The position numbers were made by a program, and so were the translations under genes. A DNA stretch of 64,000 nucleotides from Blepharisma japonicum (lineage: Eukaryota; Ciliophora; Heterotrichea; Heterotrichida; Blepharismidae): positions 1 through 64,000 of the forward strand of contig CATKHK010000018.1 in the NCBI GenBank assembly GCA_949751835.1, written 5' to 3'. The notes under the pieces were generated by a model that saw only the letters and a list, made by a program, of their open reading frames with translations, was not told where the DNA came from and ran no database searches. Positions 22,372 to 32,560 of this stretch are shown here, one piece after another. Each line of letters opens with the position of its first letter. Position 1 is the stretch's first letter.

Positions 22372-22968
22372 ATGGATATAAAGTTGCCTCACATACTTAA
22401 TAAAGAAATCGACCAAAAATAAAACTGAATCAAATTACCTATGGGATCTTAGTAATGAAGTATCACAAAAAATAAGCCGAATCGACTTATCAGCTCTTGA
22501 AATTGATTTTTCTTGGGCCAGCTCAATTATAATTAAATATTCTATAACTCTTCCAAAAATCAAAATACTTGGAGTATATACTGAAAATCTGGGAAATGAC
22601 CTCCAATTATTCATTTCTGATGAAAACTTCAATATTAAATCAATAGCTTATAAGCAATCTCCAGGAGCTTCTTATTACTTTGCCTCATGCCTTTACGATA
22701 GTGAAATCTTTGTCTTTGTAAGTGAATATAATTCCCATCAAGGAGGTCTCATATATCAACTAGCCAAAAAATATATAATTTCTCAAAATAAATAAATCTT
22801 TTTAAGTTTCCCGCCTTTTGACTCGCAAGGCTCATGTGTCAGACTCAGACAGAAACTCTTCATTGCTGAAAATTGCCCTTTCATATGAGTTTATGATATT
22901 AATTTAAATTCATATGTATTGTTTTGCTTAATAAGAAAATCTGTATGATTTGATGTCAAATAAAATTA
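22372..22968 (+). pseudogene. Decayed kelch-like copy downstream of 21.4 kb gene
   Basis: Begins with an ATG and family-like codons, but the DQNEIES box is destroyed by a frameshift and stops. Later pieces are clear: LWDLSNEVSQKISRID, SALEIDFSWASSI, SDENFNIKSIAY, AKKYIISQNK, AENCPFIWVYDINLNSYV. The C-terminal third is missing. Confidence 0.8.
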
Positions 22969-23008
22969 GAGATGCTATAATCAAAAAAGTTATTATAAAC
23001 CTTAAAAT

Positions 23009-23848
23009 ATGAAATTAAGTTGGACCTATGATAAAGAAATCGACCAAAATGAAATTGAATCAGAATACTTATGGAAACTTCCCCAATGAGAATCAAAGAT
23101 CATAAAGCGAATTAACTTATCTAAATATATGAATGATTCTTCTTGAATAATTGACTCATCTATTTTTATAAAATACTCCAAGTCACTTCCCAATAATCAG
23201 ATTTTCGGATTAAATATCGATAAAGATAATCACCTTCAATATCTGTTCATATCAGATGAAAATTTTAGATTGAAAAAATTAGAAAAACCGATAAGCATTT
23301 GGAATGCCTGCCGTTATCATACTGCATGCTTTTATGATGGCTCAATTTTTATTTTTGAGAATAACTTTGGTTCAAATCAGCCAAGCACAATTCGCCGTGC
23401 TAGGCGGTATGCCATTAATCAAAATAAATGAACTAATTTGCCAGTTTTTCCTTTTGATACCCCAACATCATGCACTGGAATTAATCAAAAAATTGTTATT
23501 ACAACAGATATGCCTGGAGTATATATATATGATATTATTTTGGAATCTTATAGCCGTCATTCTCCTATTGAAGAATGTTGGAGTTTATTATCTGAACAAA
23601 TGCTTATCAAATTTAAAGGGAGGATGTATATGATAAGCCGTTTAAGTGTAAATCATATTTATTATTGCGATGATCCTTTATCTGAGTGAACTTATGTTTG
23701 CGCTTTTAAAGATAAACTATTCTGTAGAACACTTGCCACTCGTACATTCTATAAAGAGTCAATTTATTATTTTAGTAGGGGGACTTTACATGAATTTTCA
23801 TTGACAAAGTTTGAATCAAAAGAAGTGAAGGCTATAATAATGCATTAA
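23009..23848 (+). CDS. Kelch-like family protein, copy at 23.0 kb
   Basis: 279 residues, ATG to TAA with four TGA as Trp. Boxes: DQNEIESEYLW, SLPNNQIFGLN, SDENFRLKKLE, ACFYDGSIFIFEN, ARRYAINQNKW, SCTGINQKIVIT, PGVYIYDIILESYSRH (Tyr in place of Trp) and DDPLSEWTYVC. The end is HEFSLTKFESKEVKAIIMH. It starts 40 bases after the decayed copy, so spacing in this cluster is short. Confidence 0.8.
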
Positions 23849-24687
23849 TACATCTAAAAAATATTTTTCTCAATAAATTAATCCTATCACTCTAAAACTT
23901 TAATCAAGTATTAATCCCGATCTATTCATACTAAACAATTTTTCCAATATATTATAATTTATATAAAATTAAAAAAATTAAAATACTTAATTAAATTCTG
24001 ATACTTTTCTACTATTGTTCTAAAATGTGGAAATAAAAGCTGTAAGGTGATGATTATTAGTAAAGCTATTCATAGCTAATTATTTATTAGTAGAGATATT
24101 CATTTTTTGCAACGAACCAGATTGAGGTAAAAGATATTTTCTCGGGTATTCTCACTAATTTGAAGTTATCAAGAGATATCCTGATTTAGAAGAATAAAAA
24201 TTTAACTTGAGAATTTTGTGGATAAAAATGATATTAAAAATATAGCAACAATTGAATTAGTTAGAGTTAAGGCATCAAATTATTGAACTAATATAATAGA
24301 TGGCTAAATAATCATATTAAGCAACTCTAGCTAATAAAGTAAGCTAAATTTTGTATAAAAAATTGAACATATTGCGATTTTGAGCTCAGCTTGCTTATTA
24401 GCTAATAAAATTTGTTTAATTAGCTCTTATAGTAATAATCTGTCATACTGCAGATAAATTAAAAATTTGTTGTGCTTTGATTATTAAAGATCTGTCTTAT
24501 TAATTTTAGTTATGTTTGATTATAATTCTTTGAGAATTTTAATGACTTATTTCTTTATGTGCATTTTCAAGTTATTGCAATTTAGAATCATTCAGATAAG
24601 GTCAGCTTTATTCTATTTATATAATAAATTTATATTCATGCTCCAAATCCTATATAAATTTATCAAAATATTCTTCAGCACATAAAT
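23849..24687. other. Intergenic, no gene seen
   Basis: About 840 bases of very A+T-rich DNA with stops in all frames on both strands. No family relic could be recognised in it. Confidence 0.5.
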
Positions 24688-25530
24688 ATGAAATTAAGTC
24701 AAATATTTGATAGCAAAGTCGACCAAAATGAAATTAAAGCAAAGTACCTTTGAAATATTGGCCAGAATGGGCTTAAGAGAACTATACTCAGGGTTAATTT
24801 ATATACATTTGAAATTGACTTTTCGTGAAAATCTCCATCACCCCCGATTGAAATCCGAAATTACATTGCTCTTCCCAATAATAGATCTTTTGGCATGATC
24901 ATTGAAGAAGCTAATGCGATTGGATATCTATTCATAGCGGATAAACACTTTAACCTCAAAATTATAGAAACTCCTGTTAAATTATCTATTAATATACGGT
25001 ATTTTATCTCCTGCTATTATAATGATTCTATATTTATATTTGAGAAGGATTTTAATTTAGACAAAGCGCCTGTCAAGGCCAAAAGATATTTTATTTCACA
25101 AAATAAATGGATTTGCCTTACAAATTTTCCTGAGATATTTCCAGTTACTTGTGCTGGATTTAACCAAAAAATTATTATCTCTGATGATTCAACTGTGATA
25201 TGAATATATGATATAATATTAGATTCTTATAGCTATCATAATCCTATAAAACCTGATGATAATTACGCAGAAAAAATATTTATTAAAACTTCAGGAAAAC
25301 TTTATATGATAATTCGTTCAAATGTTAATGAAATTTATTGCTGTGAAGATCCTCTATCAGAATGAAACTTTATTAGCTACTTTAATGATAAAATATTTAG
25401 AAGATCACTCATTCCTCGTATTTATTATGAGCATTCAATTCATTTTCTTACAGGGCTCAATTTATATGAATTTTCATTAAAAACATTTGAATCCAAGAAA
25501 GTTACTAAACTAATTAAAGGAATTTTTTAA
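24688..25530 (+). CDS. Kelch-like family protein, copy at 24.7 kb
   Basis: 280 residues, ATG to TAA with four TGA as Trp. Boxes: DQNEIKAKYLW, ALPNNRSFGMI, ADKHFNLKIIETP, SCYYNDSIFIFEKD, AKRYFISQNKW, TCAGFNQKIII, TVIWIYDIILDSYSYH and EDPLSEWNFI, ending YEFSLKTFESKKVTKLIKGIF. It lies 24 bases upstream of the next copy, the tightest spacing in the array; two such genes must each carry their control signals within or very near the neighbour. Confidence 0.8.
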
Positions 25531-25554
25531 CATAAATAATATGCTAATATAAAT

Positions 25555-26388
25555 ATGAAGCTCAGTCATATTTTTGATAAAAAAGTTGATCAAAACGAAA
25601 TTGAGTCAAAATACCTTTGAAATCTCCACAATAATGCAATAACGAAAATCATACATCGTATAAATCTCACTACATTCAAAATCGACTATTCTCTAGTATT
25701 CACAGAATATGATTCAATTTTGAGCTGCACAGCGATCCCAAATAATCAAATTTATGGGATGAAGGTTAAAAAATTTAATAAATATCACCAATACCTCTAC
25801 ATATCAGATGAAAATTTTAACATCAAAGAAATCGAAACCCCTATAAAACACCCTTCAATTCGCCATTATTTCATCTCTTGCTTCTATGACGACTCGATTT
25901 TTCTTTTCGAGAGTGAGTATAGTTTTATTCATGGAGAGAGCAAAGTCCGTCGGGTTAGCAGATTTATAATGTCAAAAAATCAGTGGGTTCACTTAACAAA
26001 TTTTCCTTTTGACTTTCTGGCTTCGTGCACTGGATTCAACCAAAAAATAATTATTGCTACAGATGAGCCTGGAGTATGAATATACGATATAAATTTGGAT
26101 TCTTATACTCATCATCTTCCAATAAAAGATATCAATGGAGCTGTTGAGCACAAATTTATTAAATTTTCGGGTAGGCTTTATTTGATAGTGCTTTCTCATG
26201 CTAATAGAGTTTATTCTTGTGAAGATCCTTTGTCAGAGTGAAAATTTGAGTGTGATTTCAAAGATCAGATATTTGGTAAAGAAATTTTTCCTCATGTTTA
26301 TTATGAAGGATCTATTTATTATCTTAGAGGAGCAACTTTATATGAATTTTCACTTTCAAAATTTGAATCAAAAGAAGTGAAGGCTTAA
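25555..26388 (+). CDS. Kelch-like family protein, copy at 25.6 kb
   Basis: 277 residues, ATG to TAA with three TGA as Trp. Boxes: DQNEIESKYLW, AIPNNQIYGMK, SDENFNIKEIETP, SCFYDDSIFLFESE, SRFIMSKNQW, SCTGFNQKIIIA, PGVWIYDINLDSYTHH and EDPLSEWKFEC, ending YEFSLSKFESKEVKA. Upstream spacing is only 24 bases; a decayed copy follows after 44 bases, giving a run of three head-to-tail members. Confidence 0.8.
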
Positions 26389-26432
26389 TTAAATACTCAT
26401 AATCTTTAGATTAATTAGGCTAATTATATAAA

Positions 26433-27102
26433 ATGAAATTATGCCAGATTGTTGATAAAAGAATAGATCAGAATGAAATTGAATCAAGCTATATATGGGA
26501 TTCTACAGAGAATGCAAAAAATAAAGGTCTACATGAATTAACTTAGCAACCCTTAGTATTGATTATTTTTCCCTAGATAATCTTATAATTAATCGTTGTA
26601 TAACTCTTCCCAATAATCAGTTCTTTGAAATGAAAGTTCAAAAAAATTGAGATATATTATCTTTATTTATTTCAGATGAAAATTTAAATATAAAAGCAGT
26701 TGAAACTCCTAAAAAAAAAGTTTATATATATTTTATTTCCTGCCATTTATGATGACTCAATTTTTTATCTTTGAAAATATTATGATTTGGAAAATAATGC
26801 AATACAAGCAAAAAATATTTAATTTCACAAAATAAGTGAATCCGATTATCAAAATCACCTTGAGACTATCCATATTCATGCATTGGATTTAACCTGAAAA
26901 TTATTATGTCTAGAGATAAACCAGGAATATTAGTATATGATATAATATTAGATTCATATTCTCATCATTTTCCAGTTTCAAATTTGAAAGTGACACAGCA
27001 AATGCTAATAAAAAATTCTGGAAAAATTTATTTGATAAATCTCATGGCTTTTAATTTGAATATATATGTATGTGAGGACCCTTTGTCAAATTGAAATGTT
27101 CT
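26433..27102 (+). pseudogene. Decayed and truncated kelch-like copy
   Basis: N-terminus is good (DQNEIESSYIW after an ATG), then several frameshifts and stops. Later boxes are still clear: LPNNQFFEMK, SDENLNIKAVETP, KWIRLSKSP, GILVYDIILDSYSHH, EDPLSNWNVL. It is cut off just after the last box by a G-rich junction leading to the truncated kinase on the other strand. Confidence 0.8.
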
Positions 27103-27150
27103 TCTGAGTAGGGGATGGGGGGTGGAAGGTTAAGATCTGTGTTTGACAAA
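27103..27150. other. G-rich junction between two truncated genes
   Basis: The sequence GAGTAGGGGATGGGGGGTGG lies exactly between the cut end of the kelch-like relic and the cut end of the kinase duplicate, whose similarity to the full kinase gene begins near 27150. Such a G run is unlike all surrounding DNA and looks like filler at a repaired break. It is not the heterotrich telomere unit. Confidence 0.6.
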
Positions 27151-27606
27151 ACAGTCTGAGCTTATTAAAATATTTCCAGGCTCAATATCGCGATGAAAAA
27201 TATTTGCTGAATGCATATATCGGCATCCACAAATAGCTTGATACATCAACGCATTTACATGGGTGTGGTCGAGGAATGTAGGGGATCTTATAACTTTGTT
27301 AAGGTCTGTGTTTACATGCTCCATCACAATATAAACAGTATTAAACAGTTCTGGTTGAGAAGGCAGCAGAATATTCTTGATTTTTATAATATTTGGGTGA
27401 TTTAATTTTCTCATTATCTTAGTCTCTCTTAGAATCCTAGTTGCAACAATTTGATTATCGAAAATAGACTTCATGCTTTTGATAGCCACTTTTTCACCAG
27501 TTTGAAGATCATTAGCTTCACAGACAGATCCAAATCTACCTTGCCCAATCTTTCGTGTGAGTTGATATCGAGGAGGGAGCTCCCAGTTTGGAAGACTAGA
27601 TGCCAT
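27130..27606 (-). pseudogene. Truncated MAP-kinase-like duplicate (N-lobe only)
   Basis: 158 codons from ATG at 27606 to a TAA at the junction. It is clearly a copy of the gene at 28171-29355 and keeps an intact glycine loop (GQGRFGSV), VAIKSM, and HRDIEPGN, but ends before the DFG motif, so the activation loop and C-lobe are gone. The glycine loop looks more ancestral here than in the full copy. Its 5' flank (27607-27905) is duplicated too. It cannot be an active kinase; whether it is expressed is unknown. Confidence 0.8.
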
Positions 27607-27905
27607 TTATTTTAAACTATTTAAAATACTAAGATTAAGCATATTTTGCAGATTATAAATACTGTGATTTATGCTTTACGAATAGAATATAATTCACTCA
27701 AAATTCATCATAATAATTAATTAAAAATAATGTCATATGAATTAAAACAAGTAGCAGGAGTCTCATAAGAAAAAAATTTAAGAAATTCAGCAATCTCATT
27801 CATCATTAGACAATTTACCTCCGAAGCGATATAATCACTGCTATAATTCCAAATCTTTAACTGATAGATGTAACGCTCATATAGTTTTAACGAAAAAATA
27901 TCAAA
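27607..27905. repeat. Duplicated 5' flank of the MAP-kinase-like gene
   Basis: Near-identical to 29356-29675 over most of its length (for example GTAGCAGGAGTCTCATAAG and TTTACCTCCGAAGCGATATA). It defines the right end of the duplication that made the truncated kinase, about 780 bases in total with the coding part. Confidence 0.85.
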
Positions 27906-27935
27906 AGAAAACTCAACAATGTTGAATAGACTTAA

Positions 27936-28112
27936 TCAATAATTAATTCACCACCTAATGTGCAGATTAGTCAAGGAAACAAGCTAAATCTTTGGTCTCA
28001 AACCTGCAATGCAGAAAAAAGAAGAAAACTTTCGTTTGATAGTTCTGCTTTAGCAAAGAGAATAAAAAGCCAAATAAATTTAGCATACTTCATAAATGGA
28101 AAATGTATTTAA
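27936..28112 (+). other. Short open fragment beyond the duplicated flank
   Basis: A 58-codon plus-strand frame without ATG ends in TAA (pieces NSPPNVQISQGNKLNLW and EKRRKLSFDSSALAKRIKS). It starts where the flank duplication ends and reads like the C-terminus of a lost gene. No family recognised. Confidence 0.3.
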
Positions 28113-28170
28113 TGGACAATGAATATTATGAATAATTTTATCTATAAGCATATAAATCTTTGAAATCAAA

Positions 28171-29355
28171 TTAATTATTGTTATATCTTTCAATTTCTCT
28201 TCTAAAAAGATCTCTGAGTGTTTGCATGTCTAATTCTTCTTCTTCTCCTTCTCTATCAAAGATAAAATCAGCTGGAACACTCGCTAAGCTCTCTTGCTCG
28301 GGATGCCTTATATCACGAAAATAAGGATGATCTAAAGCTTGATCTAAAGTAATTCGCTTTCTTGGTGAAAAAGTTAAAAGCCTCAATAAAAGATTCAATT
28401 CTTCAGGAGTCGACCCAGGATACAGTTCACGAAGGTCTACGGGGTCAGTAACTGGAAAGGATCTAACATAATTTAAAGCACGTGGATCTGATATAAAAGA
28501 ACAGTCATCATCTGATGGAGTTCCTATAATCCTAAAAATCATGTTCAACTGATCATTATTAGAAGATGGGAATCCTCCCCTTTGATTATTTGGACTAGAG
28601 TCAGGTGATAATGGAAAACAGCTTTTTCCAGGGAAAAGAGGAGCTCTATCTTTATATTGCGGAATGTTTTCTGAGATCATTCCAAGCAGATCTGCAAAGA
28701 CACAGCCAAGACTTCATATATCGATTTCCTTTCCATATTGCTCAAGTAAAATCACTTCTGGAGCCCTATAATATCTCGTCACAACATGCTTGGTAAGAAT
28801 TCTTCTGGTCACGTTATTAAAGTTATTTGCAGCATTTTGGAAGTTTTGATTCAGTCCTTGATAACTTCTAGAAAGTCCAAAATCACAAATCTTAAGCGAA
28901 ACATTTGAGTTTATTAAAATATTTCCAGGCTCAATATCGCGATGAAAAATATTTGCTGAATGCATATATCGGCATCCACAAATAGCTTGATACATCAACC
29001 ACTTTACCTGTTGGCGGAGTAGGAATGTAGGGGATCTTATAGCTTCTTTAAGGTCTGTGTCTGCATACTCCATCACAATATAAACAGTATTAAACAGTTC
29101 TGGTTGAGAAGGCAGCAGAATATTCTTGATTTTTATGATATTTGGGTGATTTAAGTATCTCATGATCGAAATCTCTCTTAGCATTTTGGTAGCAACAATT
29201 TGGTTATCGAAAATAGCATTCATGCTTTTAATAGCCACTTTTTCGCCAGTTTGATGATCAATTGCTTCACAGACAGATGCATATGCACCTTGCCAAATCT
29301 CTCGTGTGAGTTGATATCTAGGAGGAAGCTCCCAGTTTGGAAGGTTGGATGCCAT
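28171..29355 (-). CDS. MAP-kinase-like protein kinase with altered motifs
   Basis: 394 residues, ATG at 29355 to TAA, with one TGA as Trp (28714-28716, in IDIWSLGCVFADLL). The CMGC/MAPK character is clear: VAIKSM lysine, CDFGLSRSY, VVTRYYRAPEVIL, IWSLGCVFADLL, LFPGKS, and a C-terminal RKRITLDQALDHPYF helix. Deviations: the glycine loop is eroded (EIWQGAYASV), HRDLKPxN reads HRDIEPGN (Lys to Glu), and the MAPK TxY dual-phosphorylation site reads TKH, so activation by a classical MAPK kinase is unlikely. The activation loop holds a long Asn/Gln-rich insert (QGLNQNFQNAANNFNN). DFG and HRD aspartates remain, so activity cannot be excluded. A truncated duplicate lies downstream. Confidence 0.85.
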
Positions 29356-29675
29356 TAATTGTAAAATGGTGATTTAGACTGCTAAGCATATTTTACAGAT
29401 TATAAATTCTGTAATTTATAGTCGAAGAAGAAAATAAAATTCACTCAAAATCCCTCATAATAATTAATTAAAAATAATGTCACTTTCGAGCTATCATCAA
29501 TTGGTGAATTGAAAAAAGTAGCAGGAGTCTCATAAGAAAAAAATTGAAGAAATTCAACGATCTCATTCATCATTAGACAATTTACCTCCGAAGCGATATA
29601 ATCACTGCTATAATTCCAAATCTTTAACTGATAGATGTAACGCTCATATAGTTCTAAACGAAAAATATCAAGATC
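29356..29675. repeat. Duplicated 5' flank (pair of 27607-27905)
   Basis: Second copy of the flank. Here it lies between the kinase start and the coiled-coil gene on the other strand, so it probably contains the divergent promoter region for both; in the other copy the coiled-coil gene start is absent. Confidence 0.8.
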
Positions 29676-29692
29676 ATTAAATATTTTTTATT

Positions 29693-30635
29693 ATGGCTTC
29701 AAGCCCTAAGAATTTCTCCCTTGAAGATTTTGACATTTACGAATCAAGACGAGTTGTAAACTCCCCCAAATCCCTTGAAGCGTGCTATAGAGAAGGCATA
29801 GACCCAGAAGAACTTCTATTTGTCCTAAGAGAGAAGTTTAAATACAAATCAGTTCTCCGGGTGTCCAGGATCTTCAATATGAATTTTTCGAGTCCAAAAG
29901 GCTAGAACTTTTACATATAGCTCATAAAGTAAGACGACAAATTATTGCTGCTGATAAAAAATTTTCGCGATCTTCCTCGTTAGGATCTCTAGCTCATCAA
30001 AAATTGTATGAAAACGACATAGAAAGAGCTAAAGAAAAGCAAGTGAGAATGCTTACTAGACTTGTAAGTTATGAGACACTAGGTGCAAAAAAATTAAATG
30101 AAAACCAACAAAAAGAACAGGAGAAGGCACTAGAAGAGGAAAGAAAAGAAAAAGAGCTTATAAAGGAAGAAAGGCAAAAAGCGGAAATAAAAAGGCTAAA
30201 GGAGATAGAAAAGCTAAAAAAGGAGATAGAAGAGGAAAAAGAAGCAAAGGGAAAAGCATTATTGCAGTTTGAGCACGATATGCAAGAAGCAGAGAAACAA
30301 AAATATTTAGAAGAAATAAAGCTGAAAGAAAATGAGCTGAGGAGGCAAAATAATGATAAAAAGTTGAGAGAGCATTTAAAGAGAGTTAAAGAATTTTTAT
30401 TGGAAATGCAAAGAGAAAAAGAAGTTAGAATGAAAGCTAGAAATGAAGAAGAAAGATGAAGACAGGAAAATATTTTAAAAACACCAAAAACGACTACGAA
30501 AAAAAATTCAAAAACAAAGAAAAGCTAAAGAAATAAGAAGTGAATGGCCAGAGCCTCTCTAGAAGAGCAACTAGAAAAGAAGCAAGACTATTATGTAAAA
30601 AAAGAGATCGAAGAAAAAAAGACCAAAAAACTTTA
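29693..30635 (+). pseudogene. Broken coiled-coil gene
   Basis: Starts with ATG and a segment of the type SLEACxREGIDPEELL, then LQYEFFESKRLELLHIAHKV in another frame, then a long Glu/Lys/Arg-rich coiled coil (about 30040-30460). This arrangement resembles a large ciliate family of coiled-coil proteins whose N-terminus has a Leu-Glu-Ala-Cys plus ELL motif. A frame change is needed near 29850-29870 and again near 30470-30540, and the end is fused to a kelch-like relic. Removing GTTCTCCGGGTGTCCAG as a 17-base intron would fix the first break, but it is not like the 15-16 base A+T-rich introns here, and the new frame reads well from SSPGVQDLQ without it. Pseudogene is preferred. Confidence 0.7.
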
Positions 30636-30639
30636 GCGA

Positions 30640-30985
30640 TACCATTTTATTTGATCATGGAATTCAATAAAATAACCATTATAGCAGCTGACTCCAGATA
30701 TAAAGTATATGATATACTTGCATACCCATATAGCTTTCATTTGCCATTTGATAGCTGTCTTAATGATTTAAATATGCATATATTTGTTAAAATTGATGGA
30801 AAACTTATTATAATTTAGATATAAAATAAAATTAACTCTTGATAGATCCTTTATCAGAATATACAAAATTATGATGTATAAAAATCTTTATTTGGTGCAC
30901 ATTACGAGTTTGATTTACTATTTTAGTGGTCTAACTTCAAATAAATTTAATTTGGAAATTTGAATCAGGATTAATTTAGGACATA
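30640..30985 (+). pseudogene. C-terminal relic of a kelch-like gene
   Basis: Matches the family from the QKIIIA strand onward (FNKITIIAADSRYKVYDIL, YPYSFHLP, VKIDGKL, then a frame change, DPLSEY and a final EF/L segment). It directly abuts the broken coiled-coil gene, without an N-terminal part. Two gene fragments were joined here. The bases from 30986 to 31252 show nothing further. Confidence 0.65.
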
Positions 30986-31252
30986 AGAAATTTAAATATT
31001 GAACAAATAATTTTAGAGAATAGCATATAGCTAAGTAAGCTACCTCATGCTTTAAGCTAATTTGAGTAAATATATTAAATTATGAATACAATATTAACAA
31101 CCTTATTTGAACAAAAAATATGTCCCTTGAAAAGTAGTAATGGAATTTTAAGCTAATATATATGTGCGATGAAGAAGCGATTAAGGTTGCACATTCTTTC
31201 ATGATTCAAAATTAGTATTAAAATTCTTAAGGTAAATGAGATTTATATAAAT

Positions 31253-32141
31253 ATGAGAATAGCTCAGATAATTGATAAAGACTGACCTATGTGAAATTGA
31301 ATCACAATATATATGGAACGTCCAGCATAAGTCTAATACTTTGCCAACTATTAGTCGAGTTAATTTATCTAATTTTGCAATTGATTTTTCTTGCCCATGT
31401 TCTGGATCTATCTTAATTAAATATTATATGCCAGTTCCCAATAACCAATTTTATGGATTAATGCTCGAAAATTTTGGAGATCGTCTTCAATACAAATTTA
31501 TATCAGATGAAAATTTTAATATCCAAATAATTGATGCCACAGTAAAGCAGCCTTCTTTTTACAGTCACTCTATTTCTTGCTTTTACAATAATTCAATTTT
31601 TAGTTTTGAAAGTATTTTTGACCCAATCAAAAAAGGAAATATTATTTGATGTGCTAAGAAATATAATATTTCTCGCAAAAAGTGAATCTATTTGCCTAAT
31701 TTACCTTTCAAATTCCCAAGTTCATGCATTGGATTGGGCCAAAAAATCATTATTGTTGGATGCACTCCCGGAATATGAGTATATGATATATTTTTAAACT
31801 CTTATAGTCATCATTTTCCAGTTAACGGTACTGTTGATGAACTGGATAATCAAATGCTTATTAAAATGGAAGGGAAAATTTATGTGATAATTCTCTCAAG
31901 CATTAATGGAATTTACTCATGCGATGATCCTTTATCAGAATGAACTTTTGTTTCCGATTTTAAAGACCAGCTTTTTAGACCAGAGTTTGGCAACAAATTT
32001 TCAACATGCACTTTTCATGAAGGTTCAATTTATTATCTTAGAAATTCCATTTTATTCGAATTTAATCTAAAAGAATTTAAATCAAAAGCTATAGGAGACT
32101 TAAACAAACCGCAAAAAAGTGGGAAAATAGATAGAATTTAG
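31253..32141 (+). pseudogene. Kelch-like gene with one early frameshift
   Basis: The ATG at 31253 and first codons (MRIAQIIDKD) fit the family, but the frame must shift by one base before LCEIESQYIW. From there it is open to TAG at 32139, with TGA as Trp. Boxes: PVPNNQFYGLM, SDENFNIQIIDA, SCFYNNSIFSFES, AKKYNISRKKW, SCIGLGQKIIIV, PGIWVYDIFLNSYSHH, DDPLSEWTFV. The single lesion near 31280 could be real or an assembly error. It is the last member of the array. If corrected by another start, translation would have to begin at an internal Met far downstream, which would lose the N-terminal box. Confidence 0.7.
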
Positions 32142-32164
32142 TTTATTTTCTTTAAATTAATTTT

Positions 32165-32560
32165 TTACAAGATAAAGATCCTGGTAGTTGATGAGTCGAT
32201 CACCACCCCTTAGTAAGCTGATTCTATAATTTTAGAAGTTTCAGGCGAGTTTTCCCTTGTTAGGAAACATACAGGTTTATCTCAAGTCATGAGCACTATA
32301 TGAGATTCTGCTATGACACTCCCATGTGAGAGTAATTGCGACCTGAAGGAGGATCAAGGACTTTGCTTACCATCCTATCATTAGCTAGAGTTAACACCGA
32401 ACTTAAGGTTGTTTAAGGAAGTGCCTGATGAGTCTCTCAGCAGATTTCGGTGTCTAAATTGTCTGGTAGCATCAACTGAAAAGGATTTTAATGTAAGCCA
32501 ATGCATAAAACCACTTGAGCCCTGAAGTTGATGAAAGCAGAGAGGGGGCAAAATAATCCT
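32165..32560. other. G+C-richer unassigned block, possible ncRNA or gene remnant
   Basis: About 400 bases with visibly higher G+C (roughly 40% by eye) than the flanks. TTGATGA or CTGATGA words recur (near 32188, 32427 and 32528), and short self-complementary stretches such as TTGAT-GAGTCG-ATCA occur. On the minus strand a 55-codon stretch reads like protein (HGSVIAESHIVLMTWDKPV, FLTRENSPETSKIIESAY), but the plus strand is also sparse in stops, so sense cannot be decided. I could not match it to 5S, SRP, RNase P, U1-U6 or U3. The flanks (32142-32164 and 32561-32784) show nothing. Confidence 0.4.

Noticed and set aside
22435-22632. Minus-strand frame of 65 codons over the decayed kelch-like copy
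   Set aside because: It is antisense to a recognisable family relic and shows no features of its own.
27103-27135. Telomere or subtelomere at the G-rich junction
   Set aside because: The G run does not repeat the heterotrich telomere unit and sequence continues on both sides with genes.
29840-29880. 17-base intron GTTCTCCGGGTGTCCAG in the coiled-coil gene
   Set aside because: It would restore the frame, but all credible introns here are 15-16 bases and A+T-rich, and the alternative frame already reads SSPGVQDLQ before the proposed splice site. A frameshift is more likely.
30540-30818. 92-codon frame starting MNGQSLSRRATRK
   Set aside because: Its first part is a shadow frame of the broken coiled-coil gene and its second part is a kelch-like C-terminal relic; it is not a real gene.
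32420-32450. Hammerhead ribozyme suggested by CTGATGAGTC
   Set aside because: The core needs a following stem II and GAAA, then stem III with a cleavage site; no GAAA follows within a plausible distance.
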